Assembly (NCBI GenBank): GCA_021772075.1
Contig: JAETNQ010000015.1
Coordinates: 28,268 to 92,267, forward strand
DNA length: 64,000 nucleotides
Origin: Lachnospiraceae bacterium
GTDB taxonomy: Bacteria; Bacillota; Clostridia; Lachnospirales; Lachnospiraceae
Direction of reading: 5' to 3'
In this document: one piece after another, positions 52,791 through 63,867 of the stretch
How the letters are laid out: each line of letters begins with the position of its first letter
Position numbering within the stretch: position 1 is the first letter of the stretch
Translations under genes and position numbers: made by a program
The notes under the pieces: model-generated
The model's database searches: none
What the model was told of the DNA's origin: nothing
The model's input: only the letters and a program-made list of their open reading frames with translations

Positions 52791-55700
52791 TTACAAAGAT
52801 GCGATATCCACCAGCGTCAGCCTCTCTTCCTCCCCGATATGTTCCAGGCTGGTCGCAAGCGCCCTTGCCGTATCCAGGGATGTTAAGCAGTTTACGCCGG
52901 TTTCAATCGCGGTGCGTCGGATTAAAAAGCCGTCTCTTGATTTATCCCTCCCCTGGGTGGGCGTGTCGATTACCAGATCGATCTCATGTCCCAGGATCAG
53001 ATCCATCACGGTAGGCGATTCCTGCTGGATCTTATTGACCTGACGCGCCTTGACTCCCGCTTCCTTCAAAGCGTTTGCCGTACTCCGGGTAGCATAGATC
53101 TTATATCCCAGCTTTTCAAAACGTCTGCCGATCTCAATCGCCTCCCCTTTATCTGCATCCTTTACCGTAATAATCATCCGCCGGTATTTGGGCAGATGAA
53201 TCCCTGCCCCGAGAAAAGCTTTATACAAAGCTTCATAAAAGGTTCTGGAAATTCCGAGGCATTCTCCGGTGGATTTCATTTCCGGCCCCAGGCTGATCTC
53301 TGCCCCCCGTATTTTTTCAAAAGAAAATACCGGCATCTTGATCGCCACATATTCCGATTCCTTTTGCAGCCCCGGCTCATATCCCAGTTCCCTTATTGCT
53401 TTTCCCATAATGACCTGGGCCGCCAGATCCACGATGGGAATTCCCGTTACCTTGCTGATATAAGGCACTGTACGGGAAGAACGGGGATTGACCTCGATGA
53501 CATACACTTCTTCGCCCACAACAATAAACTGAATATTAATTAATCCGATCACATGAAGGGCTTTTGCCAGCTTCTCCGTATATTCCGCAATGACGGCCTT
53601 TACCTTTTTACCGATGCTCTGCGCCGGATATACCGATATGCTGTCGCCGGAATGAACCCCGGCTCTTTCTATATGTTCCATAATACCTGGAATAAGTATA
53701 TCCGTTCCATCGCAGACCGCATCCACCTCGATTTCCTTTCCCTGCAGATACTTGTCCACCAGAATCGGGTGGTCTTGGGCGATCCGGTTGATAATCGCCA
53801 TAAATTCCTCCACTTCCTCATCGGAAATAGCGATCTGCATGCCCTGTCCGCCCAGGACATAGGAGGGTCTTACCAATACCGGGTATCCTAACTGGCCGGC
53901 CACTTTCTTCGCTTCCTCCGCCGTATATACCGTTCCGCCCGAAGGTCTTGGAATTCCACAGTCTTCCAAAATTTTATCGAATAATTCCCGATCCTCGGCC
54001 GCATCCACATTTTCCGCGCTCGTTCCAAGGATAGGAACGCCCATTTTCATCAGGCTTTCCGTCAGCTTGATCGCCGTCTGCCCGCCAAACTGCACGACCG
54101 CGCCATCCGGTTTTTCTATATTGACAATGTTCTCTACGTCCTCCGGCGTCAATGGTTCAAAATAGAGCTTGTCCGCGATATCAAAATCGGTGCTGACCGT
54201 TTCCGGATTATTATTGACAATCACCGTTTCATAACCCGCTTTCGCAAATGCCCAAGTGGCATGTACGGAGCAATAGTCGAATTCGATGCCTTGGCCGATG
54301 CGGATCGGGCCGGAACCAAGCACCAGCACTTTTTTTGGCGGATGTGTTTCCACGGCCTCATTCTCGCCGCCAAAGCAGGAATAATAGTAAGGAGTCGCCG
54401 CTTCAAATTCTGCAGCACAAGTATCTACCATCTTAAACACTGCCGTAATGCCGTTTTCGTAACGCATTTCTTTAATTTTTTCCTCCGGCAGCCCTGTCAG
54501 CCTTGCAATAACCGAATCAGGAAATTCCATACGCTTTGCTTCCTTCAGAAGCTCTATGGTAAGAGGTTCCTTTCTCAGAGCATTTTCCATTTCCACAATT
54601 ATCGCTATTTTATCAATGAACCAGTTGTCAATCTTTGTAATATCATGTATCGCATCATAATCGACACCTTTTCGCAACGCTTCGGCAATCACATAGATCC
54701 TCTGGTCATCCACCTTTTTCATCCGGTCCAGCAGTTCTTCTACAGACAAATCCGAAAAATCATAACTGAGCAGGCAGTCCACATGCTGTTCCAGGGAACG
54801 GATTGCTTTCATGAGCGCGCCTTCAAAGCTGGTGCATATGCTCATGACTTCCCCCGTAGCCTTCATCTGCGTCGTCAGCGTCCTCTTGGCCGTAATAAAT
54901 TTATCAAAAGGCAGCCTGGGGATTTTCACCACGCAATAATCCAGCGTCGGTTCAAAGCTGGCGTAAGTCTTGCCCGTAATCGCATTTTTAATCTCATCCA
55001 AAGTATACCCCAAAGCAATTTTCGCCGCCACCTTCGCGATGGGATATCCCGTCGCCTTGCTGGCCAAGGCGGAAGAACGGCTCACCCTGGGATTGACCTC
55101 TATAACGCAATACTCAAAGCTGTCGGGATGCAAAGCGAACTGCACATTGCAGCCTCCCGTGATTTCCAGTTCATCGATAATATTCAATGCAGCGCTTCTT
55201 AGCATCTGGTATTCCTTATCCATCAGCGTCTGGGAAGGAGCCACTACGATGCTGTCTCCGGTATGGACTCCCACCGGATCGATGTTTTCCATATTGCAGA
55301 CGGTAATGCAGTTGCCCGCGCCATCCCGCATCACTTCATATTCGATTTCCTTCCATCCGGCGATGCATCTTTCCACCAGTACCTGTCCTACCCGGGAAAG
55401 GCGCAGCCCGTTCTCCAGGATCTCCTCCAGTTCGATCCGGTTATGGGCGATGCCGCCCCCGGAACCGCCCAGCGTATAAGCCGGACGGAGCACGACCGGA
55501 TAGCCGATCTTTCCAGCGAACTCTACCCCGTCCTGCACGCTCTCCACCACCAGGGAGGCCGCGCAGGGTTCCCCGATCTTTTCCATCGTCTCCTTAAACT
55601 CCAGCCGGTCTTCCGCCTTTTTGATCGTTCTGGCAGTGGTTCCAAGAAGAACGACGTTATGCTTTTCCAAAAAGCCGGATTCAGCCAGCTCCATGCCCAG

Positions 55701-55991
55701 ATTCAGCCCCGCCTGGCCGCCCAAAGTAGGAAGCACGCTGTCCGGTTTTTCCTTTTCGATAATCTGCTCTAAAACCTTTGCCGTCAAAGGCTCTATATAC
55801 ACTTTATCCGCAATGTCCCTGTCAGTCATGATCGTAGCCGGGTTAGAATTCACCAATATCACTTCGATTCCTTCTTCTTTCAGCGAACGGCATGCCTGGG
55901 TACCCGCATAATCGAATTCCGCCGCCTGCCCGATCACGATCGGCCCCGACCCGATCACCAGCACTTTTTTTACATTAGGATTTTTTGGCAT
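52791..55991 (-). CDS. carB: carbamoyl-phosphate synthase large subunit
   Basis: Synthetic subunit (1066 residues) that makes carbamoyl phosphate for pyrimidines and arginine. Two homologous ATP-grasp halves are clear: [21 protein letters not shown] in half one and [20 protein letters not shown] in half two, with [14 protein letters not shown] and [14 protein letters not shown] glycine loops. The C-terminal MGS-like domain (about 935-1066) would bind allosteric effectors. It is 20 bp after carA. Confidence 0.97.
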   Translation of the reverse strand: MPKNPNVKKVLVIGSGPIVIGQAAEFDYAGTQACRSLKEEGIEVILVNSNPATIMTDRDIADKVYIEPLTAKVLEQIIEKEKPDSVLPTLGGQAGLNLGMELAESGFLEKHNVVLLGTTARTIKKAEDRLEFKETMEKIGEPCAASLVVESVQDGVEFAGKIGYPVVLRPAYTLGGSGGGIAHNRIELEEILENGLRLSRVGQVLVERCIAGWKEIEYEVMRDGAGNCITVCNMENIDPVGVHTGDSIVVAPSQTLMDKEYQMLRSAALNIIDELEITGGCNVQFALHPDSFEYCVIEVNPRVSRSSALASKATGYPIAKVAAKIALGYTLDEIKNAITGKTYASFEPTLDYCVVKIPRLPFDKFITAKRTLTTQMKATGEVMSICTSFEGALMKAIRSLEQHVDCLLSYDFSDLSVEELLDRMKKVDDQRIYVIAEALRKGVDYDAIHDITKIDNWFIDKIAIIVEMENALRKEPLTIELLKEAKRMEFPDSVIARLTGLPEEKIKEMRYENGITAVFKMVDTCAAEFEAATPYYYSCFGGENEAVETHPPKKVLVLGSGPIRIGQGIEFDYCSVHATWAFAKAGYETVIVNNNPETVSTDFDIADKLYFEPLTPEDVENIVNIEKPDGAVVQFGGQTAIKLTESLMKMGVPILGTSAENVDAAEDRELFDKILEDCGIPRPSGGTVYTAEEAKKVAGQLGYPVLVRPSYVLGGQGMQIAISDEEVEEFMAIINRIAQDHPILVDKYLQGKEIEVDAVCDGTDILIPGIMEHIERAGVHSGDSISVYPAQSIGKKVKAVIAEYTEKLAKALHVIGLINIQFIVVGEEVYVIEVNPRSSRTVPYISKVTGIPIVDLAAQVIMGKAIRELGYEPGLQKESEYVAIKMPVFSFEKIRGAEISLGPEMKSTGECLGISRTFYEALYKAFLGAGIHLPKYRRMIITVKDADKGEAIEIGRRFEKLGYKIYATRSTANALKEAGVKARQVNKIQQESPTVMDLILGHEIDLVIDTPTQGRDKSRDGFLIRRTAIETGVNCLTSLDTARALATSLEHIGEEERLTLVDIASL

Positions 55992-56011
55992 CTTTTCTCC
56001 CTCTCCTCACA

Positions 56012-57094
56012 TCAGTTTAACATCTCTATAAAGCGGTCAAATAAATAAGCCGAATCCTGCGGCCCCGGGCAGGCTTCCGGATGAAACTGCACCGTAAAAA
56101 TTTTTTTGCCCGTATAAGCCAGACCTTCATTGGTACCGTCGTTTACATTGATAAAAGCCGGCACTGCCACATCCGGATCCAGCTTATCCATATCCACCAC
56201 ATAACCGTGGTTCTGGGAAGAAATGTATACCCTTCCGGTGCGCAGGTCTTTCACCGGATGATTTCCGCCCCGGTGCCCATACTTCATTTTAAAAGTGTCC
56301 GCCCCGGTAGCCAGCGCCATCAGTTGGTGTCCGAGGCAAATGGCAAACACCGGAATATCCGCCTCATATATTTTCCTTATTTCTTTTATAATCGATGTAC
56401 ATTCTTTCGGATCTCCGGGACCGTTGCTTAACATAATGCCGTCCGGCTCATCTGCCAATATTTCCTCCGCCTTAACAAACGCCGGATATACTGTCACATC
56501 ACAGCCTCGCTTCGTCAGCGATCCTGCTATATTTTCTTTTGCTCCAAGATCCAGCAGCGCCACTTTCTTTCCCGCGCCTTTTCCTCTGCCGGAACCTTTC
56601 CGCACATATTTTTCCCCGCACGTCACTTTTTCCACTGCTTTGCCGGTCGTATACTCCTTTAACCGGGGAAGTATCTGTTCCAGGGAATATGCTTCATCCG
56701 TTGTGATCATACCGTTCATCGTTCCTTTTTCACGAAGTATCTTTGTCAGCGCCCTCGTATCGATTCCGGCGATTCCCGGCACATCATATTCCTCCAGGAA
56801 CTGTTCCAAGTCCACGTCCTTGCGGAAATTGCTTCCTCTTCGGGCCAATTCCCTTACAATCAGCCCATCCACCCATGGTCTCGCCGATTCCATATCCTCT
56901 CTGCATACCCCGTAATTTCCAATCAGTGGATACGTCATGCAGACTGCCTGGCCCGCATAAGACGGATCTGTCAATACTTCTGGATAACCCGCCATGGAAG
57001 TATTAAAAACAATTTCGCTGATAACTTCTTTTTCAGCGCCGATATGTATTCCTTCCAATACAGTACCGTCTTCCAAAATTAAAAATGCCCGCAT
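56012..57094 (-). CDS. carA: carbamoyl-phosphate synthase small (glutaminase) subunit
   Basis: Class I glutamine amidotransferase, 360 residues, which feeds ammonia to CarB. Catalytic Cys is in FAICLGHQLMAL; His and Glu are in VQFHPEACPGPQDS. N-terminal domain starts AFLILEDGTVLEGI and contains VFNTSMAGYPEVLTDPSY. The GGAG upstream is eight bases before the ATG. Start of a carA-carB-queH-argS cluster, all on one strand with short gaps. Confidence 0.97.
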   Translation of the reverse strand: MRAFLILEDGTVLEGIHIGAEKEVISEIVFNTSMAGYPEVLTDPSYAGQAVCMTYPLIGNYGVCREDMESARPWVDGLIVRELARRGSNFRKDVDLEQFLEEYDVPGIAGIDTRALTKILREKGTMNGMITTDEAYSLEQILPRLKEYTTGKAVEKVTCGEKYVRKGSGRGKGAGKKVALLDLGAKENIAGSLTKRGCDVTVYPAFVKAEEILADEPDGIMLSNGPGDPKECTSIIKEIRKIYEADIPVFAICLGHQLMALATGADTFKMKYGHRGGNHPVKDLRTGRVYISSQNHGYVVDMDKLDPDVAVPAFINVNDGTNEGLAYTGKKIFTVQFHPEACPGPQDSAYLFDRFIEMLN

Positions 57095-57150
57095 TTTTCT
57101 ACTCCATTTCTGTTTTTCGGTTTATTCAAAACCGTTCCAAAACCAATTAC

Positions 57151-58620
57151 CTAAAAAATAACCCAATACGCCGTATCCCCGATAATCACCAACTGTTCAG
57201 AAGCATCAAAATAATCCCAGTTCTGATCCCCAAAATACGTTTGGAATATAGTCTCATCCATCGGTACTTTTTCAAAATTCCTCCCGCTCACGATATTCAC
57301 CATCGTATTCGATACCGTTCCCAACGCCCTTTCATTGATCTGGTCCGTCTTATAATATACATTATTATAACTGAAAGGACAATCGGTATCGTTGGCAACA
57401 GCAATTTTTTTCACTTCTTGTCCTGTTTCCTCTTCATATTCCACAATTTTTTCATATACCATCATGGCATAGGTTTTATCCAGCGTATTGCTTACCATAT
57501 GATTGGAAACAATGATATTGCAAAAAAGAATTTGAACCAGCAAATAAAAGCCGCATATATAGCAAAGAACCTCTCTCCCTTTTTTCGACGCAAGCCAGAA
57601 AGCAATCAGGAAAAGCATCGCCTGCACCACATAGAATGTCCAGATAAATCTGGGATACGTCCTTGTATCGTACTGCGTCATGGATAAAATATAAACCATG
57701 GCAAGCATTCCCGCGACAAGCAGCAAATAATAGACAATCGCATGCCATTTCTTCTCTTTCCAGAATTTCCAGACTGCAAATCCGGCCGCAATGCCTAACA
57801 TAATGAGAGGCAGATATAGTTTAGGGAGCAGTCCCCTGCTGTTTGCCAGTATCTGCCCGAGATCCCGCAGGCATACCGCCGCTTTTTCCCCAAGATTGCG
57901 GATATCGGCAGACCGCCCCGCCTCCATTACCAGCCCCAGCTTCGCCAGCAGGCTCAAACTCTTAATATTCAATACCCCTGATCCTACCGTGAGCAATCCG
58001 CAGACTATTTCCAAGACCACTGTCTTTGCTGTAATCCTGCACTCGCTGTCTATGAAAATCCACGCGGAAAGCACGATCGCCGCATAGATGACCGCTGCCT
58101 GGTACTCCATCGTCGAAAGAAAGAAAAACAGGAACGCCAACGGATATTTCTTTCTTGTAAACGCCCAAATCCCCACAGTTGCCAGCAAATATGCCATCCC
58201 GAACATAAGGGCGCACTCGCCGAACATAAAGGACTCCGCAAATAACACATTGGAAAAAACCAAGGAAGAAACGGATATCCACGCCAACTGCTCATAAATG
58301 CCGGAAGGTTTTATGATCTTATCCTCAAAACACTGCTGCAGAATACAGACTGCCAATGCCAGCAGAACCACTTCCGCCATCGCTGTTATCCCGGTATGGG
58401 TTGTCGTGGACAGCCCCGCCTGGTAAAGCAGCCAGTCCTGCAAGGCCACCAGATATCTTCCATGGGACATCATAATAGCCATATCTTTCTCTGTATTCAG
58501 CATATGCGCCAGCGTATCGCAATTAAAAGACCTCCGGAACATTCCTCCCCAAGCAATTACCAGGATCACCGCATTTACGATATACCGGTTGACAAATCCC
58601 TTCCATCTGCCAAAATTCAT
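57151..58620 (-). CDS. polytopic membrane protein, GtrII-like glucosyltransferase
   Basis: Integral membrane protein of 489 residues with about 10-11 hydrophobic helices, then a ~100-residue C-terminal soluble domain. The N-terminal FRRSFNCDTLAHMLNTEKDMAIMMSHGRYL resembles the GtrII (pfam14264) glucosyltransferases, which carry a D-x-H-type loop after helix 1; assigned from memory of the family. A role in decorating surface glycans is possible. Its 3' end is 56 bp before the carA start. Upstream the purL-side intergenic region is full of hairpins. Confidence 0.7.
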   Translation of the reverse strand: MNFGRWKGFVNRYIVNAVILVIAWGGMFRRSFNCDTLAHMLNTEKDMAIMMSHGRYLVALQDWLLYQAGLSTTTHTGITAMAEVVLLALAVCILQQCFEDKIIKPSGIYEQLAWISVSSLVFSNVLFAESFMFGECALMFGMAYLLATVGIWAFTRKKYPLAFLFFFLSTMEYQAAVIYAAIVLSAWIFIDSECRITAKTVVLEIVCGLLTVGSGVLNIKSLSLLAKLGLVMEAGRSADIRNLGEKAAVCLRDLGQILANSRGLLPKLYLPLIMLGIAAGFAVWKFWKEKKWHAIVYYLLLVAGMLAMVYILSMTQYDTRTYPRFIWTFYVVQAMLFLIAFWLASKKGREVLCYICGFYLLVQILFCNIIVSNHMVSNTLDKTYAMMVYEKIVEYEEETGQEVKKIAVANDTDCPFSYNNVYYKTDQINERALGTVSNTMVNIVSGRNFEKVPMDETIFQTYFGDQNWDYFDASEQLVIIGDTAYWVIF

Positions 58621-58665
58621 ATTTTTCTACTCCTTATGCCTAACATTCTTTTTTCTCATGAAAGA

Positions 58666-58808
58666 CCGCCTTATAGCCGCCCCGTTTTCCGGGGCCGGCT
58701 GATAAAGCGGCTTTGCTCATCCGATTCATAATCAACAACCCCGTTGCAAGCAGCGGGGTTGTTGACCCTCGCGGCAGTCGCCAAATGACTGCAAGCAGCC
58801 ACTTGGCT
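58666..58808. repeat. cluster of three intergenic hairpins after purL
   Basis: (1) 58666-58710: CCGCC...AGCCGCCCCG loop CGGGGCCGGCT...GCGG, a stem of roughly 18 bp with small bulges. (2) 58733-58764: CAACAACCCCG and CGGGGTTGTTG, 11 bp. (3) 58781-58808: outer CCAA/TTGG with core CTGCAAGCAG. Hairpins 2 and 3 share TGCAAGCAG in their loops. None is followed by a good U-tract. Confidence 0.65.
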
Positions 58809-58823
58809 CGTTGCCCGCGGGAA

Positions 58824-61800
58824 TCATTCAAAATAACGGACGCCGGACCGGAACACGCCCATGTCCTGCTCTCCATAAATATTCATTGCCACAGATTCCC
58901 CGCGGCGCTCTACATGGGCCATCTTGCCAAAGCATCTGCCATCCAGGGAAGTAATGCCTTCAATAGCCGCATAGGAACCGTTTACATTCCATTCCTCATC
59001 CATCGAAACATTGCCGTCCATATCTGCGTACTGGGTAGCCACCTGGCCGTTGGCAAATAATCTGTCGATCCACTCCTTCGGCGCTACAAAGCGCCCTTCC
59101 CCATGGGAAGCCGGCGTCACATATACCCTTCCTAATTCCGCCTCCTGCAGCCATGGCGATTTATTGGAAACCACTTTCGTATAAACCATTCGGGATATAT
59201 GGCGGTTAATCGTATTAAAGGTCAAGGTCGGGGAATTCCCATCCTGCCCGGTAATATTGCCGGAAGGCACCAGCCCCAGTTTGATCAGCGCCTGGAAACC
59301 GTTACAAATTCCAAGGGCGAGTCCGTCCCTTTCGGAAAGCAGCCGCATGACCGCCTCTTTTATTTTTTCGTTCTGAAAAGCGGTAGCAAAAAATTTAGCG
59401 CTGCCGTCCGGTTCGTCGCCGGCTGAAAAACCTCCGGGGAACATGATGATCTGCGCCCCGTTGATTTCCTTTTCAAACACATCCACCGACTCCCGGATAT
59501 CTTCTGCCGTCCGGTTTTTAAATACTTTCGCAACTACTTTCGCTCCGGCCAGTTCAAATGCTTTCGCGCTGTCATATTCGCAGTTCGTGCCAGGGAATAC
59601 CGGTATAAACACCGTAGGCTTCGCCACTTTTTCCCTGCATACATAAATCTTATCCGCACGATATAAGGGCGATTCCACAGGCGACGCATCCTTTGACGCC
59701 TTTGTCGGGAACACCTTCTCCAGTCTGGAAGTCCACGCTTCTAACGCTTCTTCCATAGAAATAAAAGTATCCTTATAGGAAAATCCTGCCCTTTCCGTCA
59801 CTTCGCCTATGATCCTGCAGTTATCGATGCCTTCCAGCTTTTCCAGCTTATCCGCTTCCACTTCCGCAACGATATCCCCCAAACCATTTTCAAATAATTC
59901 TTTGGCTGCCAGTTCTCCCGAAATCTCTATCCCCATCCGGTTCCCAAATGCCATCTTGCTAAGCGCCGCCGCGATCCCTTTTGCATCCGCCGCATAAGCG
60001 GAAACAATCGTTCCGTCTTCGATCAACGCTGTTATCCGGCCGTATAATTCTAACACTTCTTCATATACCGGGATATCATATTCATCCTTTTCTATCCAGA
60101 ACTGGACCAGCTTATTCCCGGCCTTCTTCAATTCGGGCGTAATCATATTGCTTCCTTTTGCCACATCCACCGCGAACGAAACAAGCGTAGGCGGAACATC
60201 GATATCATTAAAGGTTCCCGACATGCTGTCTTTGCCGCCGATAGACGGAAGGCCATATCCGATCTGGGCGTCGTATGCACCAAGAAGAGCCGCAAAAGGC
60301 TGGCTCCATCGTCCGGGATCCGCTGTCATCCGCCGGAAATATTCCTGGAATGTAAAGCGTATATTCCTGCAGTCACCTCCGCTGGCTACAATTTTCGCCA
60401 TGGATTCCGTCACCGCATAGATCGCCCCGTGGTAGGGACTCCAGGAAGAAAGGAAAGGATCGAAACCATAACTCATCATCGTCACCGTATCCGTTTTTCC
60501 TTTCAGCACCGGAAGCTTTGCCGCCATCGCCTGCGTCTCCGTCATCTGGTATTTTCCGCCATACGGCATGAATACCGATGCCGCGCCGATCGATGAATCG
60601 AACATTTCCACAAGCCCCTTCTGAGAGCATACGTTCAGATCATGCAAAGCCGCAAGCCAAGCCGCCTTCACGTCTTCTTTTTCCAGCAGTGCCGCCACAT
60701 CCCCTATCGCTGTCCGGTTGAAATAATTATCATCTTTTTCCGGGATATCCACCCTCACATCCGTTTCCTGATGCGCCCCATTGGTATCCAGGAACGAACG
60801 TTTGATATTGACGATCTCTTTCCCGCGCCATTTTAATATCAGCCTGGGGTCTTTCGTCACCTCTGCCACCGGCAGGGCTTCCAGATTCTCTTCTGCCGCA
60901 TAATCCAGGAAAATATTCACATTTTCCGGTGAAACCACGACTGCCATCCTCTCCTGGGATTCGGAAATCGCCAGTTCCGTGCCATCCAAGCCTTCATACT
61001 TCTTCGGCACCTTATCCAGATCCACGACCAGCCCGTCCGCCAACTCGCCAATGGCAACTGACACGCCGCCGGCTCCGAAGTCGTTGCATTTCTTGATCAG
61101 GCGGCTGACTTCCTTTCGCCGGAAAAGCCTTTGTATCTTACGCTCTGTGGGCGCATTCCCCTTCTGTACCTCCGCGCCGCAAGTCTCGATCGAACTCTCC
61201 GTATGTACTTTCGAGGAACCGGTCGCTCCGCCGCAGCCGTCCCTTCCGGTTCTTCCGCCTAATAATATAATCATATCCCCCGGATCGGAACTTCCCCGGA
61301 TTACGCTGCTTCTCGGAGCCGCTCCCATCACCGCGCCGATCTCCATCCGCTTCGCCACATAATCGGGATGATAGATTTCTTTTACATAACCGGTGGCCAG
61401 GCCGATCTGGTTTCCATAAGAAGAATACCCGCTGGCCGCCCCGCGCACCAATTTCTTCTGCGGCAGCTTTCCTTTCAGCGTATCTTTAATCGGCACGGTA
61501 GGATCGGCAGCCCCCGTCACGCGCATCGCCTGGTATACATAGCCTCTGCCGGAAAGCGGATCGCGGATCGCTCCGCCCAGGCAAGTCGCAGCACCGCCGA
61601 AAGGTTCGATTTCCGTCGGATGGTTATGGGTCTCGTTCTTAAAGAACACCAGCCACTCCTCCGTCACCGGCCCCTCTCCATAATCCATTTCTACCGGAAC
61701 GACAATAGAACAAGCGTTAATCTCATCAGACTCTTCCATGTCATCCAGCTTGCCGTCTTTCTTTAATTTGCGCATCGCCATCAGAGCCAGATCCATCAGG

Positions 61801-62621
61801 CAGACAAATTTGTCCTTCCTTCCGCCGAATAATTCTTCTCTCGTATCGAGGTAACTCTGGTAAGTCGTCTCGATGGGAGACCTGTAATAGCCCTCTCCAA
61901 ACTCCACATGCTTCAATTCCGTGGAAAAAGTCGTATGGCGGCAGTGATCCGACCAATAGGTATCCAATACCCTGATTTCTGTCACCGTAGGGTCTCTGTC
62001 TTCCTCCCCGCTAAAATAATTCTGAATATGCTGGAAATCCCGGAAGGTCATCGCCAGCCCCAGGGAATCATACAATCCTCTCAGCTTATCTTCTTCCATT
62101 TTCCGAAAGCCTTCGAAAACAGCCACATCCTCCGGCTCCTTAAATTCCGTCTCCAGCGTATCCGGCTTGTCCATTCCCGTCTCCCTTGAATCCACCGGAT
62201 TGATGCAATATCCTTTTATCCTTTCAAATTCATCATCGGAAATATCCCCCATCACCAAATAAGTGACTGCCGTCCGGATCACCGGCTGCTCATCCTCCTT
62301 CAGGAACCGGACGCACTGTACGGCGGAATCCGCCCGCTGGTCGAACTGCCCGGGAAGAAATTCCACGCTGAATACTCTCCCTCCCCGGGGTATGTCAAAC
62401 TTTTCCCTGTACAGAACATCCACCGGCGGTTCGGAAAAAACAATCCTGCAGGCCGCCTCAAACACATCTTCCGAAAGGTTTTCCACGTCATACCGGATCA
62501 ATACCCTTACATCCTCCACGCCGGAAATATTCAGATAACTTTGGATCTCCTCTTTTAATTCCTTTGCTTTGACCGCAAACGGTTCTTTCTTTTCTACATA
62601 AATGCGCTTCACTCTATCCAT
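58824..62621 (-). CDS. purL: phosphoribosylformylglycinamidine synthase, single-chain
   Basis: Purine biosynthesis step 4, 1265 residues. It is a one-chain form (FGAM synthase plus glutaminase) rather than the PurS-PurQ-PurL complex of Bacillus. Domain order: N-terminal PurS-like region (about 1-130), linker, duplicated AIRS-like ATPase domains (SDHCRHTTFSTELKH; FKNETHNHPTEIEPFGGAATC; GGRTGRDGCGGATGSS), and the C-terminal class I glutaminase from ~1000 (FPGTNCEYDSAKAF; FPGGFSAGDEPDG; Cys in ALGICNGFQAL). The TetR gene lies 31 bp upstream, same strand. Confidence 0.97.
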   Translation of the reverse strand: MDRVKRIYVEKKEPFAVKAKELKEEIQSYLNISGVEDVRVLIRYDVENLSEDVFEAACRIVFSEPPVDVLYREKFDIPRGGRVFSVEFLPGQFDQRADSAVQCVRFLKEDEQPVIRTAVTYLVMGDISDDEFERIKGYCINPVDSRETGMDKPDTLETEFKEPEDVAVFEGFRKMEEDKLRGLYDSLGLAMTFRDFQHIQNYFSGEEDRDPTVTEIRVLDTYWSDHCRHTTFSTELKHVEFGEGYYRSPIETTYQSYLDTREELFGGRKDKFVCLMDLALMAMRKLKKDGKLDDMEESDEINACSIVVPVEMDYGEGPVTEEWLVFFKNETHNHPTEIEPFGGAATCLGGAIRDPLSGRGYVYQAMRVTGAADPTVPIKDTLKGKLPQKKLVRGAASGYSSYGNQIGLATGYVKEIYHPDYVAKRMEIGAVMGAAPRSSVIRGSSDPGDMIILLGGRTGRDGCGGATGSSKVHTESSIETCGAEVQKGNAPTERKIQRLFRRKEVSRLIKKCNDFGAGGVSVAIGELADGLVVDLDKVPKKYEGLDGTELAISESQERMAVVVSPENVNIFLDYAAEENLEALPVAEVTKDPRLILKWRGKEIVNIKRSFLDTNGAHQETDVRVDIPEKDDNYFNRTAIGDVAALLEKEDVKAAWLAALHDLNVCSQKGLVEMFDSSIGAASVFMPYGGKYQMTETQAMAAKLPVLKGKTDTVTMMSYGFDPFLSSWSPYHGAIYAVTESMAKIVASGGDCRNIRFTFQEYFRRMTADPGRWSQPFAALLGAYDAQIGYGLPSIGGKDSMSGTFNDIDVPPTLVSFAVDVAKGSNMITPELKKAGNKLVQFWIEKDEYDIPVYEEVLELYGRITALIEDGTIVSAYAADAKGIAAALSKMAFGNRMGIEISGELAAKELFENGLGDIVAEVEADKLEKLEGIDNCRIIGEVTERAGFSYKDTFISMEEALEAWTSRLEKVFPTKASKDASPVESPLYRADKIYVCREKVAKPTVFIPVFPGTNCEYDSAKAFELAGAKVVAKVFKNRTAEDIRESVDVFEKEINGAQIIMFPGGFSAGDEPDGSAKFFATAFQNEKIKEAVMRLLSERDGLALGICNGFQALIKLGLVPSGNITGQDGNSPTLTFNTINRHISRMVYTKVVSNKSPWLQEAELGRVYVTPASHGEGRFVAPKEWIDRLFANGQVATQYADMDGNVSMDEEWNVNGSYAAIEGITSLDGRCFGKMAHVERRGESVAMNIYGEQDMGVFRSGVRYFE

Positions 62622-62652
62622 AATGATCTATCATCCTCCATTTTTATGCCGT

Positions 62653-63240
62653 CTATTCTTCATCGATAACCAGCCCCTGCATAATATACAATACTTCGCG
62701 GTCCACCATTTCTTCCGTAATGCCGCGCGTCTGGGCGGCAATTTTAAGACCTTCCAGAACATACATAATATTCCTTGCCGCTCCTTTCGCATCCTCGCAG
62801 TAAAACTCTCCTGCTTCCACCCCGGCCTCTATCAGCTTTTCGATAATCCTTACTGCGGCATCAAACTGCTGCTTCAATGGGTTCTCCTTTTTGGGAACTT
62901 TATTTTGAAAAAAATATTCATAAACTGCCATCGACAGATTATTCCTGTTATGGAGCAGTTCTCTTTTCTGTTCCTTTAAAAACAGCGCGAGAATATCGGA
63001 AGGCGTCGCATCCTGCCCGACCTTTCCGGCAAATACGTCGTCCGCCTCCTCTGCCTCCATTTTCATGACATCCATAAACAATTCATCCGTACCTGAAAAG
63101 TATAAATACAACCCGCCCCGGCTGATCCCGCAGGCTTCCACAATATCTTTCATGGTAACGTCCTTATACCCCTTCTCAATAAAAACCCCTCTTGCCGTTT
63201 CCACTATATATTTTTTCTTCTGCGCTGATTTCTCGCTCAT
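62653..63240 (-). CDS. TetR/AcrR-family transcriptional regulator
   Basis: Regulator of 195 residues. Helix-turn-helix at about 10-55 (YIVETARGVFIEKGYKDVTMKDIVEACGISRGGLYLYF). C-terminal helical ligand domain (MSKAVYEYF-like NLSMAVYEYFFQNKV; ARNIMYVLEGLKIAAQ). Preceded by AAGGGG eight bases before the ATG. It is immediately upstream of purL, but TetR proteins next to purL are not a known pairing, so the target is unknown. Confidence 0.92.
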   Translation of the reverse strand: MSEKSAQKKKYIVETARGVFIEKGYKDVTMKDIVEACGISRGGLYLYFSGTDELFMDVMKMEAEEADDVFAGKVGQDATPSDILALFLKEQKRELLHNRNNLSMAVYEYFFQNKVPKKENPLKQQFDAAVRIIEKLIEAGVEAGEFYCEDAKGAARNIMYVLEGLKIAAQTRGITEEMVDREVLYIMQGLVIDEE

Positions 63241-63286
63241 TTGTGCAACCCCTTAGCTTCTTCTTCCGTTCCTCCGTCCGGTCTTC

Positions 63287-63778
63287 TTACATCTGGAACC
63301 ACAGCTTTTCCGGTTCCGCATGGATCGGCCTGTCCCAATATTCCAATATCTCCTTCATCTTAAGCAGCACTTTCAGGATAGATCCGTTGCTCACCCCGTC
63401 CGACCATATCTGCCCTTTTGTCATGCCCCCTAAGATATATTTGGAAAATATGCCCTTTAACGTATCCATATCCTGTATCGTCGCCCGTTCGATCACCCGT
63501 TGTTCGTCCTCAACCGTACGGATCCTGTTACGCGAATACACATATGCATAATTACGGTCCAAAAGCTGTGTTCTCTTCGCATCCTTCACAAGGCTCATCA
63601 AAGTGCCGTCATATACCGGAAAAGGTATGGAATGCTCCTCGATTCCGTTTCCCTGGTACAAATTGGATATGCTGCCCCCTACTTTTGACTCCAGCCATGG
63701 TATATACCGGATCAGCCTTTCCACATCCGGACGGTATCCGTTCGCAACCTCATGCATATATAGCGTGTCTCTTTCCAT
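63287..63778 (-). CDS. conserved protein of unknown function
   Basis: 163-residue soluble protein without signal peptide. The layout ('PVYDGTL...LLDRNYAYVY...ILKVLLKMKEIL') loosely recalls the DUF6508 family, an impression from memory and not secure. Blocks: HSIPFPVYDGTLMSLVKDA, then GMTKGQIWSDGVSNGSILK. GGGAG is nine bases before the ATG. It stands 46 bp before the TetR gene, on the same strand, and has its own TGTACA-16-TATACT promoter. Confidence 0.65.
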   Translation of the reverse strand: MERDTLYMHEVANGYRPDVERLIRYIPWLESKVGGSISNLYQGNGIEEHSIPFPVYDGTLMSLVKDAKRTQLLDRNYAYVYSRNRIRTVEDEQRVIERATIQDMDTLKGIFSKYILGGMTKGQIWSDGVSNGSILKVLLKMKEILEYWDRPIHAEPEKLWFQM

Positions 63779-63839
63779 GCGTCTTCTCTCCCTTATAGTT
63801 CCTGCTAAAAGTTATATTAAAATTTGTTCTTTGATGTTA

Positions 63840-63867
63840 AGTATATCATAAAATGGAAAAATGTACA
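63840..63867 (-). promoter_or_regulatory. promoter of the 63287-63778 gene
   Basis: TGTACA (63867-63862), 16 bp, TATACT (63845-63840), about 60 bp before the ATG. Beyond it to the window end (63868-64000) I see no gene or clear structure. Confidence 0.5.

Noticed and set aside
54261..55202. 313-codon plus-strand frame in carB
   Set aside because: Antisense shadow of a fully conserved gene.
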